Made by a program: the position numbers and the translations under genes. Shown here in pieces: positions 7,366 through 14,676 of a stretch of DNA of 44,742 nt (position 1 is the stretch's first letter; the number at the start of each line of letters is the position of its first letter). Below the pieces are notes generated by a model. It saw nothing but the letters and a program-made list of their open reading frames with translations. It was not told where the DNA came from and ran no database searches. Source of the stretch: a virus; the IMG/VR virus record IMGVR_UViG_3300047195_000504, positions 1 to 44,742 of that record; one strand, given 5' to 3'.

Positions 7366-7689
7366 ATGGATGAAGACGCGGTTCTGCTCGCCCTCGGGAA
7401 CCTGCAGGGTGAGATGAAAGGCTACAACACCCGGATGGATGGTATCGGGCGGGAGATCGGCGAGATCAAGGCTGTCCTGAAATGCAAATCCGAGGACTGC
7501 AACACCTGCCGGGAAGAGATCGATACCGAGATCGCCGGGCTCAAGAGCACCCATACCGGGGAGGCCGCGGTCCGGTCCTGGAAAGACAAAACCATCGGGG
7601 AAGTCGGAGTAATCATCGGCGCCGGTCTCGGTGTAGTCACCTTTACTGCATGGGTCGTGCGTGGTATCCTGACAGGGGACTGGGCCTGA
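7366..7689 (+). CDS. Coiled-coil protein with one C-terminal membrane segment (XhlA-like topology)
   Basis: 107 residues from ATG 7366, one base after the previous stop. Residues 1-70 form a charged coiled coil with a C-x-x-C (C-N-T-C) and one further Cys. Residues about 78-100 (V-G-V-I-I-G-A-G-L-G-V-V-T-F-T-A-W-V-V) form a transmembrane helix, followed by a short tail. Size and topology are those of XhlA-type lysis or membrane proteins, but the place, inside the connector genes, is unusual. It could also be a virion component that meets the membrane during entry. Confidence 0.72.
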   Translation: MDEDAVLLALGNLQGEMKGYNTRMDGIGREIGEIKAVLKCKSEDCNTCREEIDTEIAGLKSTHTGEAAVRSWKDKTIGEVGVIIGAGLGVVTFTAWVVRGILTGDWA

Positions 7690-8057
7690 TGGCATCGAAG
7701 ATCAAGGGGATGGCCGAGCTCCGGAAAGCCTTTTCCGACCTGTCGAAGATGGCAGAAAAGAACCAAAGCACAGCGCTGAAACTCGCAGCGAACGAGTACA
7801 AAAACGACGTGCAGGAAGGCGCCCCGTATAAGACTGGCACGCTCCGGCGGTCGATCCATGTCGAAATGGTATCATCGTCTCAGGCGCTGGTCGGTACTGA
7901 TCTACCCTATGCCAAACGGCTGGAGTTCGGGTTCGCCGACAAGGACAAGCTCGGCCGGGTCTACAACCAAGCCGCCCACCCCTACTTCCGCCCGCCTCTT
8001 GATCTGAACTGGGAAAAGTACCAGAAAACGTATCTGGAGGCGTTAGGCCGTGCGTGA
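7689..8057 (+). CDS. HK97 gp10-like head-tail joining protein
   Basis: 122 residues from ATG 7689, overlapping the previous stop by one base. The diagnostic core A-P-Y-K-T-G-T-L-R-R-S-I-H is followed by L-P-Y-A-K-R-L-E-F-G and, near the end, A-H-P-Y-F-R-P-P. These are hallmarks of the HK97-gp10/tail-component family at the neck. The gene overlaps the next by 8 nt. Confidence 0.9.
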   Translation: MASKIKGMAELRKAFSDLSKMAEKNQSTALKLAANEYKNDVQEGAPYKTGTLRRSIHVEMVSSSQALVGTDLPYAKRLEFGFADKDKLGRVYNQAAHPYFRPPLDLNWEKYQKTYLEALGRA

Positions 8058-8460
8058 TGTCGTGCTTGCGGTGATCACACGGCTGAAAGCCGATACGTCG
8101 GTGGCGGCAGTTGTCGGGACGCGGGTATACCGCAAGAAATTACCCGCAAACCCGACGTTCCCCGCGATCACTGTGAGTAGATTATCCCCTATCAGAGATG
8201 GTGATACCAACACGGGCCGGTATGGTCATGCGCGGGTCCAGTGCACGGCTTGGGCTGAAACGTCCGGGCCGGAAGAGAACCTCGCAGAGCTGATCGCCGA
8301 TTCGCTGCATCGCTGTAAGAATACCATCCTGACCGCTGGCACGTCGAACGTTTATGTTGTCAGCATCCGGGACGCCGGCGGTATGCCGGACGAGAACACG
8401 GAGATCCCGCTCTATATGGAGCACCGGGATTTCACCGTGCATTACGATTACAAGAAGTGA
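8050..8460 (+). CDS. Tail completion / terminator protein (DUF3168-like)
   Basis: 136 residues from GTG 8050 (frame mate of R-D-V-V-L-A-V-I-T-R-L). The pattern D-x-x-V-A-A-V-V-G-T-R-V-Y, F-P-A-I-T-V-S, then Q-C-T-A-W-A and a final Y-M-E-H-R-D-F-T-V-H-Y matches the DUF3168/gp17-like tail completion family, which caps the tail tube at the head side. It follows the gp10-like gene and precedes the tail tube gene, as usual. Confidence 0.87.
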   Translation: MRDVVLAVITRLKADTSVAAVVGTRVYRKKLPANPTFPAITVSRLSPIRDGDTNTGRYGHARVQCTAWAETSGPEENLAELIADSLHRCKNTILTAGTSNVYVVSIRDAGGMPDENTEIPLYMEHRDFTVHYDYKK

Positions 8461-8472
8461 GGATTTGGGAAA

Positions 8473-9219
8473 ATGACTGAAGAAGTTGGATCGACTCTGG
8501 GGGTAATGATCCTCCAGAACGGCCTTGTCATCGGGGAAATGGACGAGCCAAAATACCCGGCGGCAACGGCAACGGAAAAGGAGACCCGCGCCCAGAATAA
8601 TATCGGCGGGGTCATGACCAAACTGGTGACGTGGATCAATCACGATAACCTCGGGTTCAAGGTGAAATACACCGGTTCCGCAGCGCAGGAAACCCTGCGG
8701 ACGGACATCTACGATCGTCATATGGATACCTGGACGGTTGTCATGCCGCCGGATTTCCACAGTGGCGGGCATTCATTCCAATGGACCGGCCAGATCGCAA
8801 AATGCGCCCTGACAGAAGACGATGGTGTTGCATACCTCGACATGGAAGTCACTGTGAACGGCAGGATAACGCCGATCACCACATGGGCGGGTGGCCTGAC
8901 AACGCCATTCTTCGCGGTTGTCGATGATGACACCCCGGCAAACGTGCTCACGCCAGTGCCAGCAGCGGCAGCGGCAGTCTACGAATACGACCTCGAAGTC
9001 TATTCAGACAATGCCTATATCATCATCACCCCGACCGCAACCACGGGCACGATCTACGTGAACGGCACGGTTGTGGCAACCGGTGTAGCCTCAGGGAACC
9101 TCACGCTCAATGTGGGCGCCGGGCAGGTCACGTACATGTCGATTGTCGTGTCTGAATTGAACAAAACCCCGAAGATCTACTGGATACGGTGCCACGGCAG
9201 CACAACTGCGCACCCGTGA
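8473..9219 (+). CDS. Major tail tube protein with C-terminal Ig-like domain
   Basis: 248 residues. The first 160 residues behave as a siphovirus tail tube protein. After an Ala/Pro linker (about 157-170), the last 75 residues form a Thr/Val-rich beta sandwich (Y-I-I-I-T-P-T-A-T-T-G-T-I-Y-V-N-G), similar to cadherin-like Pb2/Ig-like decorations on tail tubes. Such surface domains may bind host glycans. The chaperone gene follows after 9 nt, the canonical order. Confidence 0.85.
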   Translation: MTEEVGSTLGVMILQNGLVIGEMDEPKYPAATATEKETRAQNNIGGVMTKLVTWINHDNLGFKVKYTGSAAQETLRTDIYDRHMDTWTVVMPPDFHSGGHSFQWTGQIAKCALTEDDGVAYLDMEVTVNGRITPITTWAGGLTTPFFAVVDDDTPANVLTPVPAAAAAVYEYDLEVYSDNAYIIITPTATTGTIYVNGTVVATGVASGNLTLNVGAGQVTYMSIVVSELNKTPKIYWIRCHGSTTAHP

Positions 9220-9228
9220 GCGTGACGC

Positions 9229-9618
9229 ATGGACGGCAGGAAACATACCGTTTTTGAGGTCGGCGGGAAGGTCTACAACCTCCGGGTCAGCTACAATGCC
9301 ATGTGCATGTTCGACGATCAGATCGGGCCGGTTACGGAACTCCTGAAAGGCACGACGGACTCAAAGAACTTCGTGGCGTACCGGGGCCTGGTATGGGCTT
9401 GCATCAACGCGTACGGCGCGGATCGGGTGACCGTCGAGCAGGCAGGTGACCTCTGTGAGCAGTACATCGCCGATCACGGGATGGAACAGTTCGGAAAAGC
9501 CATGAAAGGCATCATTGAATCCTCCGGCTGGCTGGGAGGCAGTGGTAAGGGCGATATAAAAAACCCGACCCCGGCCCCCGCAGCTTCCGGGAAACATTCC
9601 GGGAAATCGAGCGGATAG
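9229..9618 (+). CDS. Tail assembly chaperone, short form (gpG-like)
   Basis: 129 residues from ATG 9229. A beta start (V-F-E-V-G-G-K-V-Y-N-L-R-V-S-Y-N-A-M) and helical body match tail assembly chaperones that bind the tape measure. The last 19 residues after the slippery site are low-complexity (Pro, Ala, Ser, Gly, Lys), as expected for a region whose reading is optional. A -1 shift at 9558-9564 would replace this tail with a 130-residue extension. Confidence 0.88.
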   Translation: MDGRKHTVFEVGGKVYNLRVSYNAMCMFDDQIGPVTELLKGTTDSKNFVAYRGLVWACINAYGADRVTVEQAGDLCEQYIADHGMEQFGKAMKGIIESSGWLGGSGKGDIKNPTPAPAASGKHSGKSSG

Positions 9619-9956
9619 CCTACGGTATCGGCGGTCTGACCCCGGCAGAGTTCGGGACGATGACACCCGCCGAATTCCAGCCCTACATTGAAGCAAGGAT
9701 CGAACGAGAAAAGGAGACCGTGAAGATGGAGAACGAACGGATCGGCCTGATTGCGGCGATATTGCAGAACGGTATCCCCACGGTATCGGTCAGGAAAACC
9801 AGCTCAGCCCGGAAACCGTCGGACTACTTCAAGCCGGTGAAGTCCGATTCAGCAGAGCCCCATGTTCAAGATCCGGCCATCCGGGAAACCAGAATGCAAC
9901 GGATCTATTCGACGATGATGCAATGGGTAGGCGCGACGAAAGGGGGCGACCGGTAG
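9229..9956 (+). CDS. Tail assembly chaperone, frameshifted long form (gpGT-like)
   Basis: Predicted product of -1 ribosomal frameshifting at A AAA AAC (9558-9564): 112 residues from the first frame and about 130 from the second, 242 in total. The second frame is open from 9549 to the stop at 9954-9956 and has no good start of its own near its beginning. It contains F-R-E-I-E-R-I-A-Y-G-I-G-G-L-T-P-A-E-F, typical of the T part of these chaperones. In siphoviruses the ratio of the two forms controls tail assembly. The tape measure gene starts directly after. Confidence 0.85.
9558..9564 (+). promoter_or_regulatory. Programmed -1 frameshift heptamer A AAA AAC
   Basis: The heptamer is in the zero frame as ATA AAA AAC, fitting X XXY YYZ exactly, and lies within the 70-nt overlap of the two frames (9549-9618). 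About 20 nt downstream, TTCCGGGAA occurs twice (9585-9593, 9597-9605) and can form a short hairpin with one G-G mismatch and a 3-nt loop; this may stimulate the shift. Confidence 0.85.
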
Positions 9957-11927
9957 ATGCCATTTGAAGGATTTGCCAAGGGACTCGCGTTTCCGATCAT
10001 CGCTGATCTGACTGGCCTGAAAGCGGGGGTCTCCGAAGCTCTCGGGGAACTCGACAAGACGGAAGAGCGGTTCAAGGGACTGACCGCCGGCGCGAAGAAT
10101 CTCGGACTTGGGATGACTGGCGCAGGGCTCGCCATCGTCGCCCTCACCGACGATGCAAAGAAGACCAACGCCGAATTTGCCGGAACCGCGATCACGCTTG
10201 GTACCACCACAGAAGGTATCCGGAACCTTGCACTGGAAACTTCCGATGCGGGATTCCCCCTCCGGGATGTAACTGAGACCTTTGATCTGCTTGCCCGGGC
10301 GGGTGTCCGTGGCGACGATCAGATTCGGGCAATCTCCAAGAGCATGGACACGCTCGGAGACGCGACCGGCAACAGCGCCGTAACCGTCACCAGTTCCCTG
10401 ATTCCCGCCCTAAATGCTTTTGACATCCCGCTCTCTAAAGTCGGTGAGCATATGGACGGACTCACGTACCTGACGAAACATAGTACTATCGATCTTACTG
10501 ATTTTGCCGGTACAGTATCAACCTTGGGTCCAAAACTTAACTCAATGGGAATCTCTCTCGAAGATACTGAGGGGATAATGCTTGCCCTTGCGGATAAGGG
10601 ATACCAGGGCGCAGCCGCTACAAGATTCCTCCGAACGGCATTCACCGATGCAACGAAAGAATCGGATGGGTATTCTAATGCATTAGATGACCTGAAGACC
10701 AAATCCGAAAATCTCCAAAAGTCACAGGAAGATCTTAAAAATACTCAAAAAAGTCTACTCCAGACTCAAAAGGATCTTACCACTTCAACCCGGGATACTT
10801 CGCTCTCCTTACAGGAAAATACTCTCTCAATTGCCGATGCAAAGGATCAGCTTGCTGAAATGATCAGCAAAGGGAAGGACAAGGATGAGACTGATGCACA
10901 GTATTCCCGCAGACTTGAAGAACAGCGTCTTCGCATTATCTCTCTTGGTTATGCGCATGATGATCTGATCGTAAAACAGGCAGAACTGAAAACCAAAACC
11001 ATCGAAAATGCACAGGCACGGGCGGATAACACCATCGCACAGACCACGAATACTAAGGCAATCGTGGACAATGCAACAGCTCAATCCGACTTGCAGATTA
11101 AGATCGGATCCTCTACAGTAAAAGAAACAGATTTTTATGCTGCTCTTGGACTGACAAAAAAAGAGGTCGCTGCATATACTGAGAAAATCAAAGGCGCAAC
11201 CGGGGATACGGAAAAGTATGCCGATGCAGCCGACAGCGCCATCGGCACAACAGACAAATTTAAAAACATGTTTGATGAGCTCAAGTTATCCGTCGGTACT
11301 GCACTCGCTCCCTTCGATGGCTTCGGTGCGGTACTCGCAACCGGAGGCCCGCTGATCCTCGGGCTCACGCAGTTGCCGGCTCTCATCGGTGCCGTGAACG
11401 CGGGGCTCCTGTTCATGGCAGCAAACCCCATTGTGCTGGTCATTGCGGCGGTTGCAGCGCTGGTTCTGGGGCTGGCATACCTTGAGACGCGGTTCGGAGT
11501 GATCTCAAACACATTCAAACTTCTCGGGATCGTCTTCGGGGAGGTTTGGGGCGTCGTTGTCGAAACGATGAAATGGGCGGTCAACATCGTCATCGACGGT
11601 ATCAACACGATGATCCGGGGTCTGAACCTGCTGAACTTCTCCGTTCCGGACTGGGTACCGCTGATCGGCGGCCAATCTATCGGGTTCCACCTATCGGAGA
11701 TCCCGAAACTTTCTGCAGGGGCGATTGTCACGCAGCCCACGATCGCCATGATCGGTGAGTCCGGGCCGGAAGCCGTGGTCCCGCTCACCGGCAGAAACGC
11801 CGGGGGAGGTATCACCATCACCGGCAACACATTTGTCGTCCGGAACGATCAGGATATCAAGCTGGTCGCTATCGAACTGAAATCGCTCATTGACCGATCG
11901 AACCGGGGCCGGGGTGCAATAACGTGA
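9957..11927 (+). CDS. Tail tape measure protein
   Basis: 656 residues. The N-terminal 240 residues match TP901-type tape measures (N-A-E-F-A-G-T-A-I-T-L-G-T-T, then L-A-R-A-G-V-R-G-D-D-Q). A long coiled-coil/heptad section follows (about 240-450, e.g. L-Q-K-S-Q-E-D-L-K-N-T-Q-K-S-L), then two hydrophobic helices (about 465-510), and a C-terminus with G-E-S-G-P-E-A-V-V-P-L, a common tape-measure ending. At about 0.15 nm per residue this implies a tail near 100 nm. The middle section is more AT-rich than its flanks, suggesting mosaic exchange. Confidence 0.92.
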   Translation: MPFEGFAKGLAFPIIADLTGLKAGVSEALGELDKTEERFKGLTAGAKNLGLGMTGAGLAIVALTDDAKKTNAEFAGTAITLGTTTEGIRNLALETSDAGFPLRDVTETFDLLARAGVRGDDQIRAISKSMDTLGDATGNSAVTVTSSLIPALNAFDIPLSKVGEHMDGLTYLTKHSTIDLTDFAGTVSTLGPKLNSMGISLEDTEGIMLALADKGYQGAAATRFLRTAFTDATKESDGYSNALDDLKTKSENLQKSQEDLKNTQKSLLQTQKDLTTSTRDTSLSLQENTLSIADAKDQLAEMISKGKDKDETDAQYSRRLEEQRLRIISLGYAHDDLIVKQAELKTKTIENAQARADNTIAQTTNTKAIVDNATAQSDLQIKIGSSTVKETDFYAALGLTKKEVAAYTEKIKGATGDTEKYADAADSAIGTTDKFKNMFDELKLSVGTALAPFDGFGAVLATGGPLILGLTQLPALIGAVNAGLLFMAANPIVLVIAAVAALVLGLAYLETRFGVISNTFKLLGIVFGEVWGVVVETMKWAVNIVIDGINTMIRGLNLLNFSVPDWVPLIGGQSIGFHLSEIPKLSAGAIVTQPTIAMIGESGPEAVVPLTGRNAGGGITITGNTFVVRNDQDIKLVAIELKSLIDRSNRGRGAIT

Positions 11928-12505
11928 CCGACAACGGCGGGTTCACAATCGATGGCGCGACTGCGACATCTTTCGGTGTCACCCTGCAGTATGCCCCCGG
12001 GCAGCCGATGCTACCCGGTACGCGGGATCGGGCTGTCGAGATCCCCGGGCGGGCCGGGACGTACTGGTTTGATTCTGATGTGGGACAACGGACGTTCTCG
12101 CTCCCCTGCCGGTTCACCGGCGCGGCGGATGCTGCAGCCCTTGACACGCTGATCCGGACATTCGCCCGGATCTTCACGCACGTCAGGGGGAAACCCCGGA
12201 CGATGGAGATTGAGTTCGACGATGCGCCCGGCCTGAAGTATCTCGTCCGGTACGCAGGGCAGATTCCCTTCGACCGGGCGTGGGTCGGATGCAGTGAGTT
12301 CACGCTGGAGTTGATCGCCGATGATCCGTACGCCTACGAGGCGGAGGATAACACCACGATCTCCCCGATCACCACGTCCGGCAGCGTTGCGGGAACCGTG
12401 ACCAGTTCCGGCAATGTCGAAACGCCCGCAGAGTTTTGCATCACGAACAACGGAGGAGCCGCCGTTACCGGCTTCACAGTCAAAGTCAATTACGAGGTGA
12501 CTTAA
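11924..12505 (+). CDS. Distal tail protein (Dit-like)
   Basis: 193 residues from GTG 11924, overlapping the tape measure stop. The sequence has the Dit pattern: a short N-terminal strand with F-T-I-D-G-A-T-A-T-S-F-G-V, R-D-R-A-V-E-I-P-G-R-A-G-T-Y, F-S-L-P-C-R-F and a F-T-L-E-L-I-A-D-D-P-Y-A-Y-E element. Dit forms the ring joining tail tube to hub. A beta-rich C-terminal addition follows. Confidence 0.82.
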   Translation: MTDNGGFTIDGATATSFGVTLQYAPGQPMLPGTRDRAVEIPGRAGTYWFDSDVGQRTFSLPCRFTGAADAAALDTLIRTFARIFTHVRGKPRTMEIEFDDAPGLKYLVRYAGQIPFDRAWVGCSEFTLELIADDPYAYEAEDNTTISPITTSGSVAGTVTSSGNVETPAEFCITNNGGAAVTGFTVKVNYEVT

Positions 12506-12509
12506 GGAA

Positions 12510-12938
12510 ATGGTATACGAAGGATTTGCCGAATACGCGGCAAAGAAGATTCTCGATCACGCGCTGGGTAAGACCGCATGGACGATGCCCACGAATGTTT
12601 ACGTCGCGCTCTACAATGGCGACCCGCTGGGGGCCGGTTCAGAGCTGGCAGATCCGCCGGCGACCGATTACGCCCGCGAGCAGTGCACCGGCGCGACGTG
12701 GGTTGCGGCGGCGTTTGCGTCCCCGACGGCAGAATCGGTATCCGCGCTGGATGTCGACTTCGGTGTTGCCGGGTCGGCATGGGGAACGGTGAACTACGTG
12801 GCGATCTTCGATGCCGCAACAGCGGGCAACATGATCGCCGCCGGCCCGCTGGAAGTGTCCCGGTCCGTCCAGCTCAACGACCCGGTCAAATTCCCGGCGG
12901 GAGAGCTGAAGGTGCGGCTTACTCAGGCGACAGTCTGA
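12510..12938 (+). CDS. Tail fibre-type structural protein (Gp80-like)
   Basis: 142 residues from ATG 12510. The pattern N-V-Y-V-A-L-Y-N-G-D-P, Y-A-R-E-Q, A-A-F-A-S-P, then W-G-T-V-N-Y-V-A-I-F-D-A-A-T-A-G-N and a final F-P-A-G-E-L-K-V-R-L is shared by many small phage tail proteins of the Gp80 type. It is probably a baseplate or fibre component. It is tightly placed between Dit and the repeat protein. Confidence 0.75.
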   Translation: MVYEGFAEYAAKKILDHALGKTAWTMPTNVYVALYNGDPLGAGSELADPPATDYAREQCTGATWVAAAFASPTAESVSALDVDFGVAGSAWGTVNYVAIFDAATAGNMIAAGPLEVSRSVQLNDPVKFPAGELKVRLTQATV

Positions 12939-12947
12939 CGGTGAACG

Positions 12948-13751
12948 ATGCGACTGGATAGGGATGCAGTAGACCGGATGGGGCGGCTCGACCGCATGAG
13001 CGGTATCGGGTACCTACAATCCCTCGCAGCCTATCTCGGCACTTCCGGTGACGAATACGCCCGGCTCCAGATCTCGCATCTTCTCGCAGTCCCGGACACG
13101 ATTGGTTTCAGCGGCACATCGGGCCGCGAACATCTCGACCGCGCAGGGCTGGATCGGCGGTATACTCGCACAGTTTCTAGTTCGCACCCGGATTACGGCA
13201 CGCTCTCCAGCCTGTTCGACCGGCTGCGGATCGATCACAACCTGGCTGGATACCTGGAGAGCAAAAGTGATGTCCATGCCGCCCTACTACTCGCGCTCGC
13301 GGCATATATTGAGAGCAATTCAAGTGTCTACGCCCGGCTGCAGATCGCCCACAACATCGCAACCGAGCTGGATACTGAAAGTGATGTCTACGCCCGGCTC
13401 CAGATCGCCCAATTCCTGAAATCATATATCGGCACCGAATCCAATGTCTACGCCCGGCTCCAGATCGCCCACAACATCGCGGCCTACCTCCGCACGAACT
13501 CCAGTCTCTATGCGCAACTCCGTCAGATCGATTCGTGGACGTTCACGTTCTCGGGATCTCTGGCTGCCGGGAAAACGCTCTGCATCAACATGCGGGATTT
13601 CACGGTCAAGAACGACGGCGTGAACGCGATCGCCAACTTTACCGGGGACTTTCCCTCGATATTCCCCGGCACGAACTGGGTGATCTACACTGATTCTGAA
13701 GGGTCGAGAACCCTACGACTGGTCGTCTCAAAACGAGACAGGAAGGTTTGA
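12948..13751 (+). CDS. Tail protein with 20-residue tandem repeats
   Basis: 267 residues from ATG 12948. Residues about 86-190 contain consecutive 20-residue units of the form S-x-V-Y-A-R-L-Q-I-A-H-N-I-A-x-Y-L-x-T-E; one related unit lies earlier (about residue 33-50). The C-terminal 75 residues are a beta domain (W-T-F-T-F-S-G-S-L-A-A-G-K-T-L). The amphipathic repeats could form a coiled or solenoid shaft ending in a tip domain. No known family is recognised; position suggests a fibre or baseplate spacer. Confidence 0.78.
   Translation: MRLDRDAVDRMGRLDRMSGIGYLQSLAAYLGTSGDEYARLQISHLLAVPDTIGFSGTSGREHLDRAGLDRRYTRTVSSSHPDYGTLSSLFDRLRIDHNLAGYLESKSDVHAALLLALAAYIESNSSVYARLQIAHNIATELDTESDVYARLQIAQFLKSYIGTESNVYARLQIAHNIAAYLRTNSSLYAQLRQIDSWTFTFSGSLAAGKTLCINMRDFTVKNDGVNAIANFTGDFPSIFPGTNWVIYTDSEGSRTLRLVVSKRDRKV
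13202..13521 (+). repeat. 60-bp coding tandem repeats
   Basis: Units of 60 bp begin near 13202, 13262, 13322, 13382, 13442 and 13502. Three central units share long nearly identical stretches (for example TACGCCCGGCTCCAGATCGC). Each encodes one 20-residue unit, so unit gain or loss would keep the reading frame. Confidence 0.85.
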
Positions 13752-13757
13752 AAAGAT

Positions 13758-14666
13758 ATGGCTTATGTAGAAATGAAGAAACTGAAAAAGAACAGCGTCT
13801 CGACGACGATAACCGGCGATCTTCTTGTCGGAACGACTACGATCCCGGTTGCAGAACTCGCATATTTCCGCGACGCTGACGGTACCCTGATCACAAAAGG
13901 GATCGTGCTCGGGTATAACGACGCGACGGAAGCACAGTCAGAGGAGATCACGATCACGGGCGCGTCCGGATCGTCCGGGGCAGGTAACCTCACCGGAGCA
14001 ACCCGTGGCATCAAAGCAGATGGGTCAATCGGGCAGGCGTATGCATGGCCGTCCGGCACCCGGATCGCCGTGATGTTCTCGACTACGATCTATGAGATCA
14101 TCAAAGACAACTTCATCGCGCACGAATCCGGGAAAGCTCCAAATCCGTTCTTCGATTACCGCACGCTCTATCCGGGCGGCGCGATGGTTCCGACCGTCGA
14201 CCCGGCGGGGATGGTCGAGCAGTACGAAACGACCACCAACAAGAACAACTATGTCGCGGGGCAGTTCACAGACGGCGGCACGGACGAGCTGCAATGGCTC
14301 GTTGATTTCCCTGAAGACTGGGACGGCGACCATGCGACTCTGGGGAAAATCATCATCACGCCGATATGGACGGCAGCAAGCGGTAGCGGCACGGTCAAGT
14401 TCGTCTTCACTGGCAAGTTGTTCGCAAACGATGATGCGCTCGATACCGCTCTCGCCGCCATCGGAGACAGCACGGATACCCTGATCACGGCGGAGGATGT
14501 GCATGTCGGGCCGGCATCAACCGCAGCGGTCATCTCGCCGATTTCTGCGGGTGCAAAGACCGCCATCCTTAAGGTGACGCGGGACTCTGCGAATGACACA
14601 CTCAATGCGACTGCCCGGCTGATTGCAGTCCGGGTCAAGTTCATCCGGACACTGGCATACACATGA
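13758..14666 (+). CDS. Tail fibre / baseplate protein
   Basis: 302 residues from ATG 13758. The N-terminal 110 residues form a beta-rich domain (V-S-T-T-I-T-G-D-L-L-V-G-T-T-T-I-P-V, then R-D-A-D-G-T-L-I-T-K-G-I-V-L-G-Y) typical of phage baseplate or fibre attachment domains. The rest is a second beta domain with D-F-P-E-D-W-D. No enzyme motif is seen. It most likely carries receptor-binding or tip-assembly functions. Confidence 0.65.
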   Translation: MAYVEMKKLKKNSVSTTITGDLLVGTTTIPVAELAYFRDADGTLITKGIVLGYNDATEAQSEEITITGASGSSGAGNLTGATRGIKADGSIGQAYAWPSGTRIAVMFSTTIYEIIKDNFIAHESGKAPNPFFDYRTLYPGGAMVPTVDPAGMVEQYETTTNKNNYVAGQFTDGGTDELQWLVDFPEDWDGDHATLGKIIITPIWTAASGSGTVKFVFTGKLFANDDALDTALAAIGDSTDTLITAEDVHVGPASTAAVISPISAGAKTAILKVTRDSANDTLNATARLIAVRVKFIRTLAYT

Positions 14667-14676
14667 GGCAGAGCGG

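Noticed and set aside
13202-13521. Regular repeats resembling a CRISPR array
   Set aside because: The period is 60 bp in frame with a protein repeat, spacers are not unique, and the units are degenerate at protein-neutral sites; it is a coding repeat.
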